A stretch of DNA of 64,000 nucleotides from Thecaphora thlaspeos (Eukaryota > Basidiomycota > Ustilaginomycetes > Urocystidales > Glomosporiaceae). This document shows positions 25,694 through 34,835 of this stretch, piece after piece. The notes under the pieces were generated by a model. It saw nothing but the letters and a program-made list of their open reading frames with translations, searched no databases and was not told the DNA's origin. The DNA lies in the NCBI GenBank assembly GCA_900291925.1, contig UWYS01000008.1:372001-436000 (forward strand). The letters run 5' to 3'. The position numbers and the translations under genes were made by a program. How positions within the stretch are numbered: position 1 is the stretch's first letter; each line of letters starts with the position of its first letter.

Positions 25694-26889
25694 TTAGATG
25701 GGCAAGAGAGATGCGCCGCCACGCAGCAACATGCTCCCGCCGTATCGCAACGTCGTCGTACCTGCTCGACGAACGTCGTAACAAAGTCGGAGATTGGGAA
25801 AGGAAAAGAGGTATCAGTCGAGGAGAAGCTCATCAACGCGACGAAGAAGAGAGAGAGAACGAGAGAGAGAGAGATTACGTACCACCGGGAAAGTACGCAG
25901 CGAGGTAGGTCAAGAGCGCTCCGACTTGGACGATAGCCGCGACGAGCGTGGGGATCATTGCGCGACGACCTACTGCAAAGTAGATTGTTAAGCCTAGCGA
26001 GCCAAAGTAACTGTTTGTATCGAGGGATCGCGCGGGAAGAGCGTGGGGGGGGACCAGAGGTTCAGTTGGAAGAGGCAAACAAGTCGGTCAGTCGGGAAAG
26101 AGATGGACGTACGCAATGCTAAAAGGTAACCGTTCTTTGCTGCAGATGTGCTTGAGGTGCGCCAGTGGTCCAGAGAGGATGGAGAATCTGTCGATGCAAA
26201 ACAAACGATGACGAGATGACGACGTTAGCTTCCTGGCTCGCCATCGTTGCGGCTGGTGAGAGACAGGTCGACGGTGAGAGGTCTCATCACATACCCAATC
26301 ATGAACAGCAGGCTCCCTAGCGAGAAGGCGAGAGCAAACTTCTGCGGTCTTACTGCGAGGATGGGCGGGGAGAGGAAGAAGAAGGAAAAGAGAAAACAGA
26401 CTGCCGCTCCTGCTATACATGCTAGGAAGCCCAGGAACCTACGCAAACGGCGGCATAGGCCGACAAGCGCAGAATGAATCAGCTGGGTCGTCTCAGTCAT
26501 ATCTACCAGAGGGATGCGCAAGCAAGGAGGGGACACATACCGTTCCCACCGACTGAGACTGATGTAGGCCTCCTCCTCCTTGGAGCGCTGGTCGGAGCGT
26601 AAGGGGACGTAACCGCTAATCGAGTTGGTCAACATCGACATGTATCCCTCTCCTCCGGCGTTGGAGCTCGTAGAGTTGGCGTTGGAGGCGGCAGCTCGTC
26701 CGGCAGGTGAATCGTCGGTGCGTCCCTGTGCCCACCGGAAACCTGTGGTCGTGTGGCGCGATCGCAAAGCGTGCTTCCACGTCAGCGGAGTCGTAGATGG
26801 AGAAGCAGCGGGCAAGAACAAAGGGGGGGGGGCAGGCAGGACTCACCGGATAGTTGTGAGCGGAATTGGCTCTCTGTACCTTGTGACAT
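25694..26889 (-). CDS. SFT2: SFT2-family Golgi vesicle transport protein
   Basis: Small four-helix membrane protein of the Golgi that supports endosome-to-Golgi vesicle fusion in yeast. Six minus-strand exons (26889-26847, 26742-26541, 26438-26295, 26187-26113, 26010-25883, 25761-25694) give 219 residues. About 80 polar residues come before a core beginning SLSRWERFLGFLACIAGAA. Four membrane helices follow: AGAAVCFLFSFFFLS; FALAFSLGSLLFMIG; a segment around YFGSLGLTIYFAVG; and VAAIVQVGALLTYLAAYFPGG. The family ending TLRYGG is restored by the last exon. All five split codons restore frame. The donors are GTGAGT, GTATGT and GTACGT. A GA microsatellite lies in the last intron. Confidence 0.9.
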
Positions 26890-27432
26890 GGTCTGTGACG
26901 GAGGGAGGGAGGGGAATGAGTGGTGATGGTGATGGTGGTGGCGGCGGTACGGAAAGAAGGGGGAGAGTCGGAGCGAAGGATGGAGAGGGAGAGCGAGGAG
27001 GGAGGTCAGGGTCCAACGCGTCTCTCAACATCAGCGCGCCCGTTGCGTCCACCCAGCCCAAGGCTCAGCGCAGCCCCAGCGCAGCCCAACATGTTGCGGG
27101 TGGGTTTCACGCACGCCTTCTTCGTCCGCTCAAGAGCTGCAACACACACGGCAATCGTTTGCAAGTGGGAGGACCCGCATTTCATCTCGCTTTGCACAAG
27201 GCCGGCGGGTCACAAGCTCCATTCACGCAACAAGGCGGTGTCGGTCGACCTGGGTTCCTTCCCTTTCGAACCTGGCACCCCCCTGGTAACTTATAGGGAG
27301 GAGAGCACCTTTACTACTGGCAGCTCTCTTGCCTTGTCCTTTCGGCCCGCCCGCTGCCCGCCTTGGACAGCAACGCCCCCTCCTTTACATTCTATCGCGT
27401 TGGTATGGGGGAAGACGAGGCTATCGACACAT
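26890..27432. other. Intergenic
   Basis: Between the SFT2 start and the ATP14 stop, both on the minus strand; it should carry the SFT2 promoter. No gene is seen. Confidence 0.4.
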
Positions 27433-28700
27433 TTAGTGGGCGGGCTCGACCTTGACGTCGGCGGCGGCCTCGGCGAGGTAGGCGTTGACGTCGCCTCCCT
27501 CGGTCAGCTCCGAGCTGGCCGACTCCTTGGCGACCTCGGCGTGGTCGGGTTCCGAAGCAGCGTACGCCTCGAGCTGCGACGACAGCTCGCTCGACGACGG
27601 GACCGCGGGAGTCTTGGGCGGCTGGGGAGCGTGGAAGTCACGCACCTGGCCCTTGTGCGAGTCGGCGGCCTGCAATGTCACAAGTGCGTGGCAAGCAAGG
27701 TGATAATGGAACGAGTGTCAGCAAGGGCAGCGCTCTGGAACGGCGACGAGAACGGCGCAGTCAAGGAGGCAGTGCATGTCGTTCGACCCCGGCGGAGACC
27801 ATTCGCGGGCGGCGATCGATCGAACGGCTATCCCAGCCGGTACTCTCTGCTGCATGGCTGCGAGTATGCAAAGCAGATCGGATCGTCTGGGTGGCTCGAC
27901 TGCCGAGCTTAGGCGAATAGGCGCGGCCCGCCATGGTTTCCAGCCTCCCAGTCTTCCTAAAGGCAGTCCAAGCCAGCCATTGCGCAGGGCGGATCCAGGG
28001 CGTCACAGCCGTTGCCACCGACTTCTCTCTTCCTCTTCCACCCATGCCCGTGACCACCGGTCCGTCGCACTGATCCACTCGATGAAAGCCGTGGGGGATC
28101 TACCGCCTGCTTTGGGTGCTTACCTTGGCGGGGGCCTTGTACGCCTTGAGCTCTCGGAGGTAGAGGTCCTGGATGTGGTCTGTATGTCAAGCCAGTTGTA
28201 AGGAGGCAAAGGGAGAGGTCCAACGTCAGCATGCTGCTGCACTTAACCGTTTGGCGTTTGCAAATGCCTCGTTGTGCCCTGATGTGTCCCTCGTCCATTC
28301 GCACGTCCGACCCTTGCTCCCATCCCGTCCACGCATACAGCCTTCGTCGCAACTCACCCTTGGCGACGACGGACGAGCTAGAGATGGCTCGGACCTGCTG
28401 GCGGGAAGCCGAGCGAGCCTGTGAGGGTGACAAGAGAGAGGGGAAGCCAAGCGGCGGGGCATTGAGGTTGTCAGTAAGAGGCGTCTCCAGTGCGTCATGA
28501 CTGTACGTCTGTTTCGCGGGAGCCGGTGGCATTCCGCCATTGCACGACAGGCCTCCCGCGATAGAGGGCAGAGAAGGCGAAGACGCTGATGTGCGGGCAT
28601 GGCGGGCGGTCGAAGGTGAAATGGTGCGGTGCGCAGAGGGGGAAGGCTGAATACGTACGGCGCCGAGGACATTGCGTGCGACGAGGGAGGTGAAGGCCAT
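27433..28700 (-). CDS. ATP14: F1Fo ATP synthase subunit h (Atp14)
   Basis: Peripheral-stalk subunit of mitochondrial ATP synthase. Four minus-strand exons (28700-28659, 28418-28358, 28179-28124, 27669-27433) give 131 residues. The presequence-like start (MAFTSLVARNVLGAARSASR) comes before DHIQDLYLRELKAYK, which matches the conserved core IQDLYLRELK of yeast Atp14. Later motifs are KTPAVPSSSELSSQLEAY and the acidic C-terminal part with HAEVAKES. The protein matches the size and layout of subunit h (yeast precursor about 124 residues). Its start codon faces that of the ATPase inhibitor gene 626 bp away, so the two are head-to-head. Confidence 0.88.
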
Positions 28701-28941
28701 GATGTATGATGTCGAGATGGTAGGGTGAAGAGGAGGAGGAGGATGTGTGGGGAGAGGATGTGATGGTAATGCGGGGAAAACAGGCGACGACGATATCTTC
28801 GAGCTTCAGCGGCGGTGGCGATGGCGGTGGCGGCGGCCGGGAGCGCGCCATCTCTCTGAATTGAGCAGAGCACGGCAAGGCGTGCGCTCGGTACCGCGAC
28901 CCTTGTCCTCGGGCTGCAGCCAGTGCAAGCGCGCCCGCCCA

Positions 28942-28943
<2 letters not shown>

Positions 28944-28972
<29 letters not shown>
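28944..28972. repeat. (CT)n microsatellite
   Basis: About 14 CT dinucleotides midway between ATP14 and the inhibitor gene. Confidence 0.9.
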
Positions 28973-28974
<2 letters not shown>

Positions 28975-29117
28975 ATCACCGACCACCGACACAAGCAGGC
29001 GGGCTTGAGGGAAGGGCGGCCTTTGTTTTCGGAGCCGCATGTATGCGCGGGTGCGGGCTCGATCCGGACAGAGGCAGCGAGCGGCGTGGGCTGCCAGATG
29101 ACGTCCGTGCGTGCACC

Positions 29118-29149
29118 CTTGGCCCCGCTTGGCCCCGCTTGGCCCCGCT
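29118..29149. repeat. Tandem CTTGGCCCCG decamers
   Basis: Three exact copies of a 10-bp GC-rich unit about 180-210 bp upstream of the ATPase inhibitor start codon. They may be protein-binding sites or simple slippage products. Confidence 0.85.
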
Positions 29150-29326
29150 CGCAGCGCCGGAGGATGCCGTCCTATGGGCTGAGCCTGGTCACCTCGTCGC
29201 GGTCCCTTTGCAGCTTCCTTCTTCTCCCTCTCTCCCTCCACCACCACCTTTCACCTTACACACACGCACTACTCACATACATCCGCAACCAGCACCATCC
29301 ACTCGCCTCGAACAGCAACAGCAGCC

Positions 29327-29884
29327 ATGTCTCTCCTCCGCACCTCCACCCTCACCCTCTCGCGCGCTAACCGCCAGGCAGCACCCACCTTTGTCATGGC
29401 CACTCGAGCATACGCCGACGGCCCCACCGCCACCGCTGGCGCCACCGCCACCGCCAAGGGCTTCAAGGAGAAGGAGCAGTCCCAGGAGGCCCAGTACGTC
29501 CGAAAGCAGGAGCAGGAGAAGCTCGCCAAGCGTGAGTGTCAACACAGGGCTCCTTCCTATCCACCCTCCTTCCTCTCCTTCCTCCTAAGACGCTTCCAGA
29601 ACCCGTACTGGTCTTTCTGGCATTGACGCAGGGACGATATGCTGACTTGAACTTGCCCTCCTCCCTCATCTGATCCAAATGACTCTGGCACCGACAGTCC
29701 GAGAGTCGATCAGGAAGCAGAGGGAGCACCTCGATGAGGTACGTTTCTGCTCATCCCATCCAGGCTAGACTCACCGCAGATGTGAACGTGATCGGCTGAC
29801 CTGTCCTCACCGTCTTGGCTCTCTTGTCACTGCGCGCGTCTTTCGCAGGTCGAGAAGAACATCGAGAACTTCGGCAAGCAGTAA
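29327..29884 (+). CDS. INH1: Mitochondrial ATPase inhibitor IF1
   Basis: Small helical protein that binds the F1 catalytic interface at low matrix pH and stops ATP hydrolysis when the membrane is de-energised. Exons 29327-29531, 29698-29738 and 29849-29884 give 93 residues. The N-terminal 30 residues are a presequence (MSLLRTSTLTLSRANRQAA). An Ala/Thr/Gly linker follows, then the inhibitory helix (GFKEKEQSQEAQYVRKQEQE) and the coiled-coil tail (ESIRKQREHLDEVEKNIE). The order and charge pattern match IF1/Inh1. Both introns restore frame, and the last exon codes only 11 residues. It is divergent from ATP14. Confidence 0.9.
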
Positions 29885-30276
29885 AGCGGCGTAGCCACCA
29901 AGGCAACGGTCCATAGCCGGACATTGTAAGCTGCGAACGTATCAACGAGAATGCAGCAGCCGTGAAAGCAAACGTCACCACAGAGGGGTACGAGCTACGC
30001 ATGCTTGCCGTCCGTGTGATCTGGTCTGGATGGGCGAGGCGAGCGACGACAACGTTGCCGTGTGTCTCAGCGGCCGGACCGACGGGGCAGACCCGATATC
30101 TCCTGACAAAGCTTCCATCGAGACATCCGCTGTGACACGACAACGGGCAAAAAGAACAAGAACAGTCAATGTATGCGTGTACAGAAGGACGAAAGACGGA
30201 TGTATGCTGGTGTGGAAGAACGATAGATGGATGTATGCGTGTGTGGAAGGACGATAGACGACCCGCTCTGCTCTAG
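29885..30276. other. Intergenic, convergent 3' ends with imperfect tandem repeat
   Basis: No gene is recognised. Around 30175-30260 a unit of roughly 36-38 bp containing GATGTATGC and GTGTGGAAG is repeated about two and a half times with changes. Confidence 0.45.
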
Positions 30277-33200
30277 CTACAAATGTTGATCTCGTGCGGC
30301 GGCCTCCCAGCTCGGCTGGTCCTCGAAGCTTCCCATCTCCATATCCGTTTCCGCCTCACGATGCTCATGCTTTTGGTCGTCGTGTTGCTCTTGATGAATC
30401 TGACTCTGCGCCTTATCGAGCTGGTCCGCCTCTTCTTGGGTGATCTCGCCACGCAGCAGTTTGAGCTCCCTCATCCTCTGCTCTGCATCGACGACAAGTC
30501 CCATTCGCTCGACATACTCTGCATATCCACGCAACGCATCGACGTTGGGGCTATCGACCATGCTCGTCCAACCTGCGACTCCTCCGCCACCGCCGCCGCT
30601 GCTGCTGGAGATCCTCGACGCGGCCGACTCGCTCAGCCTGGCGTTGCGTAGCGTCTCGAGGCTCCCGACGACGAGCAGACAGCTCTGCGCGCGCGTCAGG
30701 GCGACGTTGAGCCGTCTCCCATCGGCCAGGAACCCAACGTAGCCAGCGGCGTTGGTGCGTACCGTGGAAAAGAGGATGACGCGCTTCTCGCGCCCCTCGA
30801 AGCCGTCGACGGTGTGGATTTCGACGTCGCCCAGCTCGTTGGCCCGCACCGCGTTGCCCTTGAGCAGCCCAACGGCCCGCCGACGATGCGACGAGAGCTC
30901 GTTGTGCAGCATCTTTTCCAGCAGGATTTGCTGGCCTAGGTAAGGCGTGACGATGCCAATGTCGCTCCCTCGCAGCGAAGGGTTACGCGAGAGTAGATCC
31001 ACCAGGATCCCGAGCAGCAGGCGCGACTCGGAATAGTTCTGCAGCGAGTGCTTGTCCGCCCTCCACTCGTGGCCGGTGTGGTGGACGAAGCCGACGTGCT
31101 TGGCAGCCACCTCGTCGCGGCTGCTGCCGCCGCTGCTGCTGCTGCTGCGGTGAGCGGGCAGGAACGTCGACCGAACAGGCTCGATGTCGTGGGTGCTCTC
31201 GCCGCTGGCCAGCGCACCGCTATAGAACGTCGCGACGGGGTAGTCTGCTATCGACGGGTGCATCCGAAACTGAACGTCGAGCATCGTCGAGCTGACGGGC
31301 GTCCGTGCGTCTCGGTTCTCAATCAGCCGCTCGAAGAGGCTGCGCGACAAGCCCGCCTCCTTGGCCTCGACGCTCGTCACGACTGGCGGCAGCTGCTTGT
31401 GGTCGCCGATGATGGAGAGGTGGCGGCAGCCCTTCATCAGCGGCACCAGCGAGATCGGCTCGGTTGCCATCGATCCTTCATCGAAAAAGACGACGGGGAA
31501 GTCGATCGTGTCGAGCTCCGGCGATCCGGCGGCAATGGCCGAGCCGCAGATGACGTCCGCGCCGTTAAGAATCTGTCCGCGGATCGTGGAGCGCAGGAAG
31601 TAGTAGCTGCGCTTCAGCTTGCCGAGCTGCTTCTCCGGCGACTCATCAGCGTTCTCGAGGAACGTCGACGCAGATTTGACGACCCCTGCCTCAGCCAGCG
31701 CCTCCCATCCGCCGTCATCGTCGCCGATTGCTACCTTGACAGCGCCGTTGGCTGGGGTGGAGTTGATGTTGGCGCTGCCGCCATTCTCCGAACGCGCCGC
31801 AGCCTCGAGTGCGCTCTTCCGCCTCTCGAGAGAGTCCATGCGGCGCTTGATCTCGTCGAGGCGCGGCTTGAGCGGATGCCGGACGTAATAGGCGTCCAGG
31901 GTGGCGTCGGCGATGCTGCTGCGGGCGCGCGAAGAGGGTCCCACGCGGACCACCTTGAGGCCGACCTTGATGCAGCCTTCGGCCAAATTGTCGACGGCGA
32001 CATTGGTGTGGGCCGCCAGCAGGATCGGGTGCGGAACCTGAAAGTCATGCTTCAGCAGCTTGATCGCCTGGACGATCGTCCGCGTCTTGCCGGTCCCCGG
32101 CGGGCCCTGGACGAGGCTTATGCGCTCGCGCAGCATCGTCGCGATCGCCTTGGTCTGCGACGCATTGAGGCCGAGCTCGGGGTCGCCATCCAGCACGAGC
32201 GGATCGCTGCGCGAGTAGCGGTCGTACCAGCTCTGGATCCTCGCGTCCTCCCAGAACGCGCCGCGCGTCGTCCGGTCGCTCGGGGGGTCGATGCCGAGGA
32301 TCAGGTCGTTGAGCCGGGTGCCAGAGAGCGTATGCTCGACCTTGGCGCCGCTGCGGCTTTCGATGAACTCGACGTCGTGGTCGATGGCCTCCATCGCCGC
32401 CTGCATTCTCTCGTAGGTCAGGTCGTTGTAGCCGTGGTCGATCCGCCACGAAGCGCAGCCCACCAGGTCGGTCTGTTCCCGCTCTTCATCGAATTTGAGG
32501 CGCAGGAAGGTCCGCTGCTTTTCCACGATCTCGGCCTCGATCCTCTGCTCGTCCCAGGCCAGCTCCGCCTCTGCTGCGGCAACGGTGGCGGATGCGGTGA
32601 CAGCGGAAGCAGAATCAGCGGCATCGCTACCGCCATCGTTGTTGCCATCGATCGCATTGCCTGCCTCCTCGAGAGCCTCGACCAACTGCGAGGCGGCCGC
32701 CGAGGGGACGATCGTCACCTTGTCTCCGACCTTGAACTGGCTGCGCGGCAGCTCCTGCGCTCCCAACAGCTTGAACATGGCCACGCGCTTGCCAAAGTGC
32801 CGACGGCTGTCGTCCTGCCAATAGGCCTGCAGCCCGTCGAACGCCAGGCCATCCTCGATCAGCTTGGCGACGGGGTGCTTGAGCCGCTCGCGGATCTCCT
32901 GGACCTCGCGGGCCTTTTCGAAGTCGAGGATGCCGGACCAGCGCTTGCGGTATGCCTCTGCCTCGATCCGGATCCCCGCACGCTGCTCCTGGCGCTCTTC
33001 AATACGCTGCCGTTCAAGGCCGATCTCCTCTGCCGAGAGGCCCTTCTTGCGCAGCGCCTTTTCCCTCCAGCGTATCGCCTTGTCCGTCATCTTACCCTCT
33101 TCGCCCTTGAGCATCGCGGCTGACGCCTTCCTCCTCTGGACTGGCCACTTGCGCTCGACCGGAGCGACGGACGTCCCCAGCGGGGCCCGCAGCAGCGACG

Positions 33201-33486
33201 ACCGCCGTAGCCGCCAGTCGAACCGGTCAGGCCGTGCGATGTAGGCATCGCGGAAGAGGTCCTCTGGCCTGGGCGGGCCGAAGGCCGAGTTAACACCTTC
33301 TTTCCCTTTCAGATCTGCATCGAGCCGCGTATCGACGGAGCCCCAGAGTGGATCTTTGGTGAAGCTATGATCATGGTCGCCGCCGCCAAAGAGATCGCTA
33401 GGGAACTCAGGGGCGTTCTCGACGTCACCTTGAGCCTGACGGGGTCGGTAGTAGCCGTCGCGGTGGCGTCGATATGGGTAGGCCAT
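30277..33486 (-). CDS. Superfamily 1B DNA/RNA helicase of the Upf1/IGHMBP2 type
   Basis: ATP-dependent 5'-3' helicase with AAA_11/AAA_12 domains. From ATG 33486-33484 it codes 1,069 residues in one exon. Motifs in order are Q/Walker A GPPGTGKTRTIVQA near residue 460, Ia (LLAAHTNVAVDN), II DEGSMATEP near 665, III GDHKQLPPVV, IV FRMHPSI, V VDGFEGREKRVI and VI NVALTRAQS near 930. Before Walker A lies an SH3-like 1B segment (FKVGDKVTIVPS), as in Upf1 and IGHMBP2. The last 60 residues are polar and Gln/Glu-rich. The frame stays open well upstream of the chosen ATG with no other ATG, so an upstream exon carrying the true start is possible. Target nucleic acid and compartment are unknown. Confidence 0.88.
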   Translation of the reverse strand: MAYPYRRHRDGYYRPRQAQGDVENAPEFPSDLFGGGDHDHSFTKDPLWGSVDTRLDADLKGKEGVNSAFGPPRPEDLFRDAYIARPDRFDWRLRRSSLLRAPLGTSVAPVERKWPVQRRKASAAMLKGEEGKMTDKAIRWREKALRKKGLSAEEIGLERQRIEERQEQRAGIRIEAEAYRKRWSGILDFEKAREVQEIRERLKHPVAKLIEDGLAFDGLQAYWQDDSRRHFGKRVAMFKLLGAQELPRSQFKVGDKVTIVPSAAASQLVEALEEAGNAIDGNNDGGSDAADSASAVTASATVAAAEAELAWDEQRIEAEIVEKQRTFLRLKFDEEREQTDLVGCASWRIDHGYNDLTYERMQAAMEAIDHDVEFIESRSGAKVEHTLSGTRLNDLILGIDPPSDRTTRGAFWEDARIQSWYDRYSRSDPLVLDGDPELGLNASQTKAIATMLRERISLVQGPPGTGKTRTIVQAIKLLKHDFQVPHPILLAAHTNVAVDNLAEGCIKVGLKVVRVGPSSRARSSIADATLDAYYVRHPLKPRLDEIKRRMDSLERRKSALEAAARSENGGSANINSTPANGAVKVAIGDDDGGWEALAEAGVVKSASTFLENADESPEKQLGKLKRSYYFLRSTIRGQILNGADVICGSAIAAGSPELDTIDFPVVFFDEGSMATEPISLVPLMKGCRHLSIIGDHKQLPPVVTSVEAKEAGLSRSLFERLIENRDARTPVSSTMLDVQFRMHPSIADYPVATFYSGALASGESTHDIEPVRSTFLPAHRSSSSSGGSSRDEVAAKHVGFVHHTGHEWRADKHSLQNYSESRLLLGILVDLLSRNPSLRGSDIGIVTPYLGQQILLEKMLHNELSSHRRRAVGLLKGNAVRANELGDVEIHTVDGFEGREKRVILFSTVRTNAAGYVGFLADGRRLNVALTRAQSCLLVVGSLETLRNARLSESAASRISSSSGGGGGGVAGWTSMVDSPNVDALRGYAEYVERMGLVVDAEQRMRELKLLRGEITQEEADQLDKAQSQIHQEQHDDQKHEHREAETDMEMGSFEDQPSWEAAARDQHL

Positions 33487-34144
33487 CTTGCTGCTGCGAG
33501 GGTACCGGTCAAGTGGGAAGCTCTGCGAATCGCCTGCCTCATCTCTGTGGGTATCTGGCTGCGGCGCAGGGTTGCGCGAGCTCGAGTGCGAGCATCTCCT
33601 CAATTTCAGTGCCGGACCAATGGTGGAGGAAGAGCTAGAGTGCAAGGGCTGCGTGGCTTCGAGCGGGATCCGCGAAGGCCCTGCCTGACAGACGCGCTCC
33701 TGACCAGCAGCATGCCGTTGCCGTGCGCTGGATCTCCGAGCCGATGAGGGTGCAGAGGAAGCAGAGGCGCTCGATGCGTACTGCGACCAGCCCTCTGCGC
33801 TACGATACGCTACCGTCGAGGTCGAGAGCGCATCTCGGAGGGACGAGAGGTGAAAGGGCCGGATGGTGGGCGAGCGAGGGGACCTCAGAGCCTGAAGGGG
33901 ACTCTCAAAGCTGTGTGAGGGCGGCCTCTCCTTGAGGAGCGAAAGTGCTGAGCGAAATAAAGATCGACAGTTGGTGTTGATGTGACGGTGACGATGGCGA
34001 TGACGGTGAAGGAGGAGGAGGAGGAGGAGGAAATGGTGATGGTGATGGTGGGTGATGGTCGAGAGCGACCCGACGCTGCGGTGGCGAAGATGTGATTTTC
34101 GGATGGGCCCAGCAAAAGCTCCGGAAAAAAGTTATGATTGGCGA

Positions 34145-34208
34145 AAGCTGCACCCGTCGGCATGGGATAGAGCTGCGATAGGCGGAAGCTGCACCCGTCG
34201 GCACGGGA
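34145..34208. repeat. Direct repeat inside and next to the left arm
   Basis: The 22-bp block beginning AAGCTGCACCCGTCGG occurs at 34145-34166 and again at 34187-34208 with one change. The right arm of the inverted repeat has only one copy, so the left side carries an extra local duplication of about 42 bp. Confidence 0.85.
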
Positions 34209-34345
34209 TGGGGGATCAGATGGTGGTGTACTAAAGAGAACCTGCAGGTGCCTCTGCGACTTGGACTGTGTACAAAACTTTTCACCTCAGCTGATTTCCC
34301 TCCTCCCGGCTATCGGCCGGTTGCGTTGTCGCGTCTTCCTCAACT
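34186..34345 (+). repeat. 160-bp inverted repeat, left arm
   Basis: Read base by base, this segment is identical to the reverse complement of 40577-40736, with no mismatch over 160 bp. Similarity stops sharply at the right edge (after CCTCAACT). On the left it continues weakly, with one mismatch at 34185. It lies between the helicase and decarboxylase genes, in non-coding sequence. Confidence 0.95.
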
Positions 34346-34835
34346 AAAAAAGGGCTGGCCAGCGAGCGAGCCAGGCTGCCACGCAATTTCAAGGGTCCCC
34401 CGGTCCCTCCGCCTTTCCTTTGCTAGAGAGGGGGACGCGGCCGCTCAGCGCTCCAGGCTGGCCAGGCGCATTGGTCATACACACCCACACAGGCCGCATG
34501 CGTTGCGTCGCGCCACGGCGACGACCTCTTCGTCCAGCGTACGTGCTGTACATGTGGGAAACTCTGCACGGCCATCCTCGGCGCAACGCAGGCATCGCCA
34601 CGCCACCACTTTCACCCTCGCGCTTCGTCCGACGCGCGACACAATCTCGCACATCATCATTCGAGGCACAGAGATGCTCTGATGGACGGCAGTAGCGCGG
34701 CGCTGCTGCGCCCGCGGGGTATCTTGTTCTAGATGGACAGGGGAGAAAAGGCACGAGGGCGTCACGGTGGGATGCTTCGGCGGGTCGTTACACTTCGTCA
34801 TCCTAAGGGGATTTCAAATGTCCGAGGGAGGGGCA

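Larger units (their letters stand above)
28701..29326. promoter_or_regulatory. Shared intergenic promoter of ATP14 and the ATPase inhibitor gene
   Basis: These 626 bp separate two divergent start codons whose products act on the same enzyme. They contain a (CT) microsatellite at 28944-28972 and three 10-bp direct repeats near 29118-29149. Both genes must take promoter elements from here; co-regulation is an inference. Confidence 0.5.
33487..34835. other. Intergenic with repeats, upstream of the helicase gene
   Basis: Holds the helicase leader/promoter and the 3' end of the decarboxylase gene. It includes GAT and GGA simple repeats near 33985-34055 and one arm of the 160-bp inverted repeat (separate entries). 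No further gene is recognised. Confidence 0.45.

Noticed and set aside
31048..33123. A 691-codon frame antisense to the helicase
   Set aside because: Shadow of the GC-rich helicase coding sequence; no recognisable domain.
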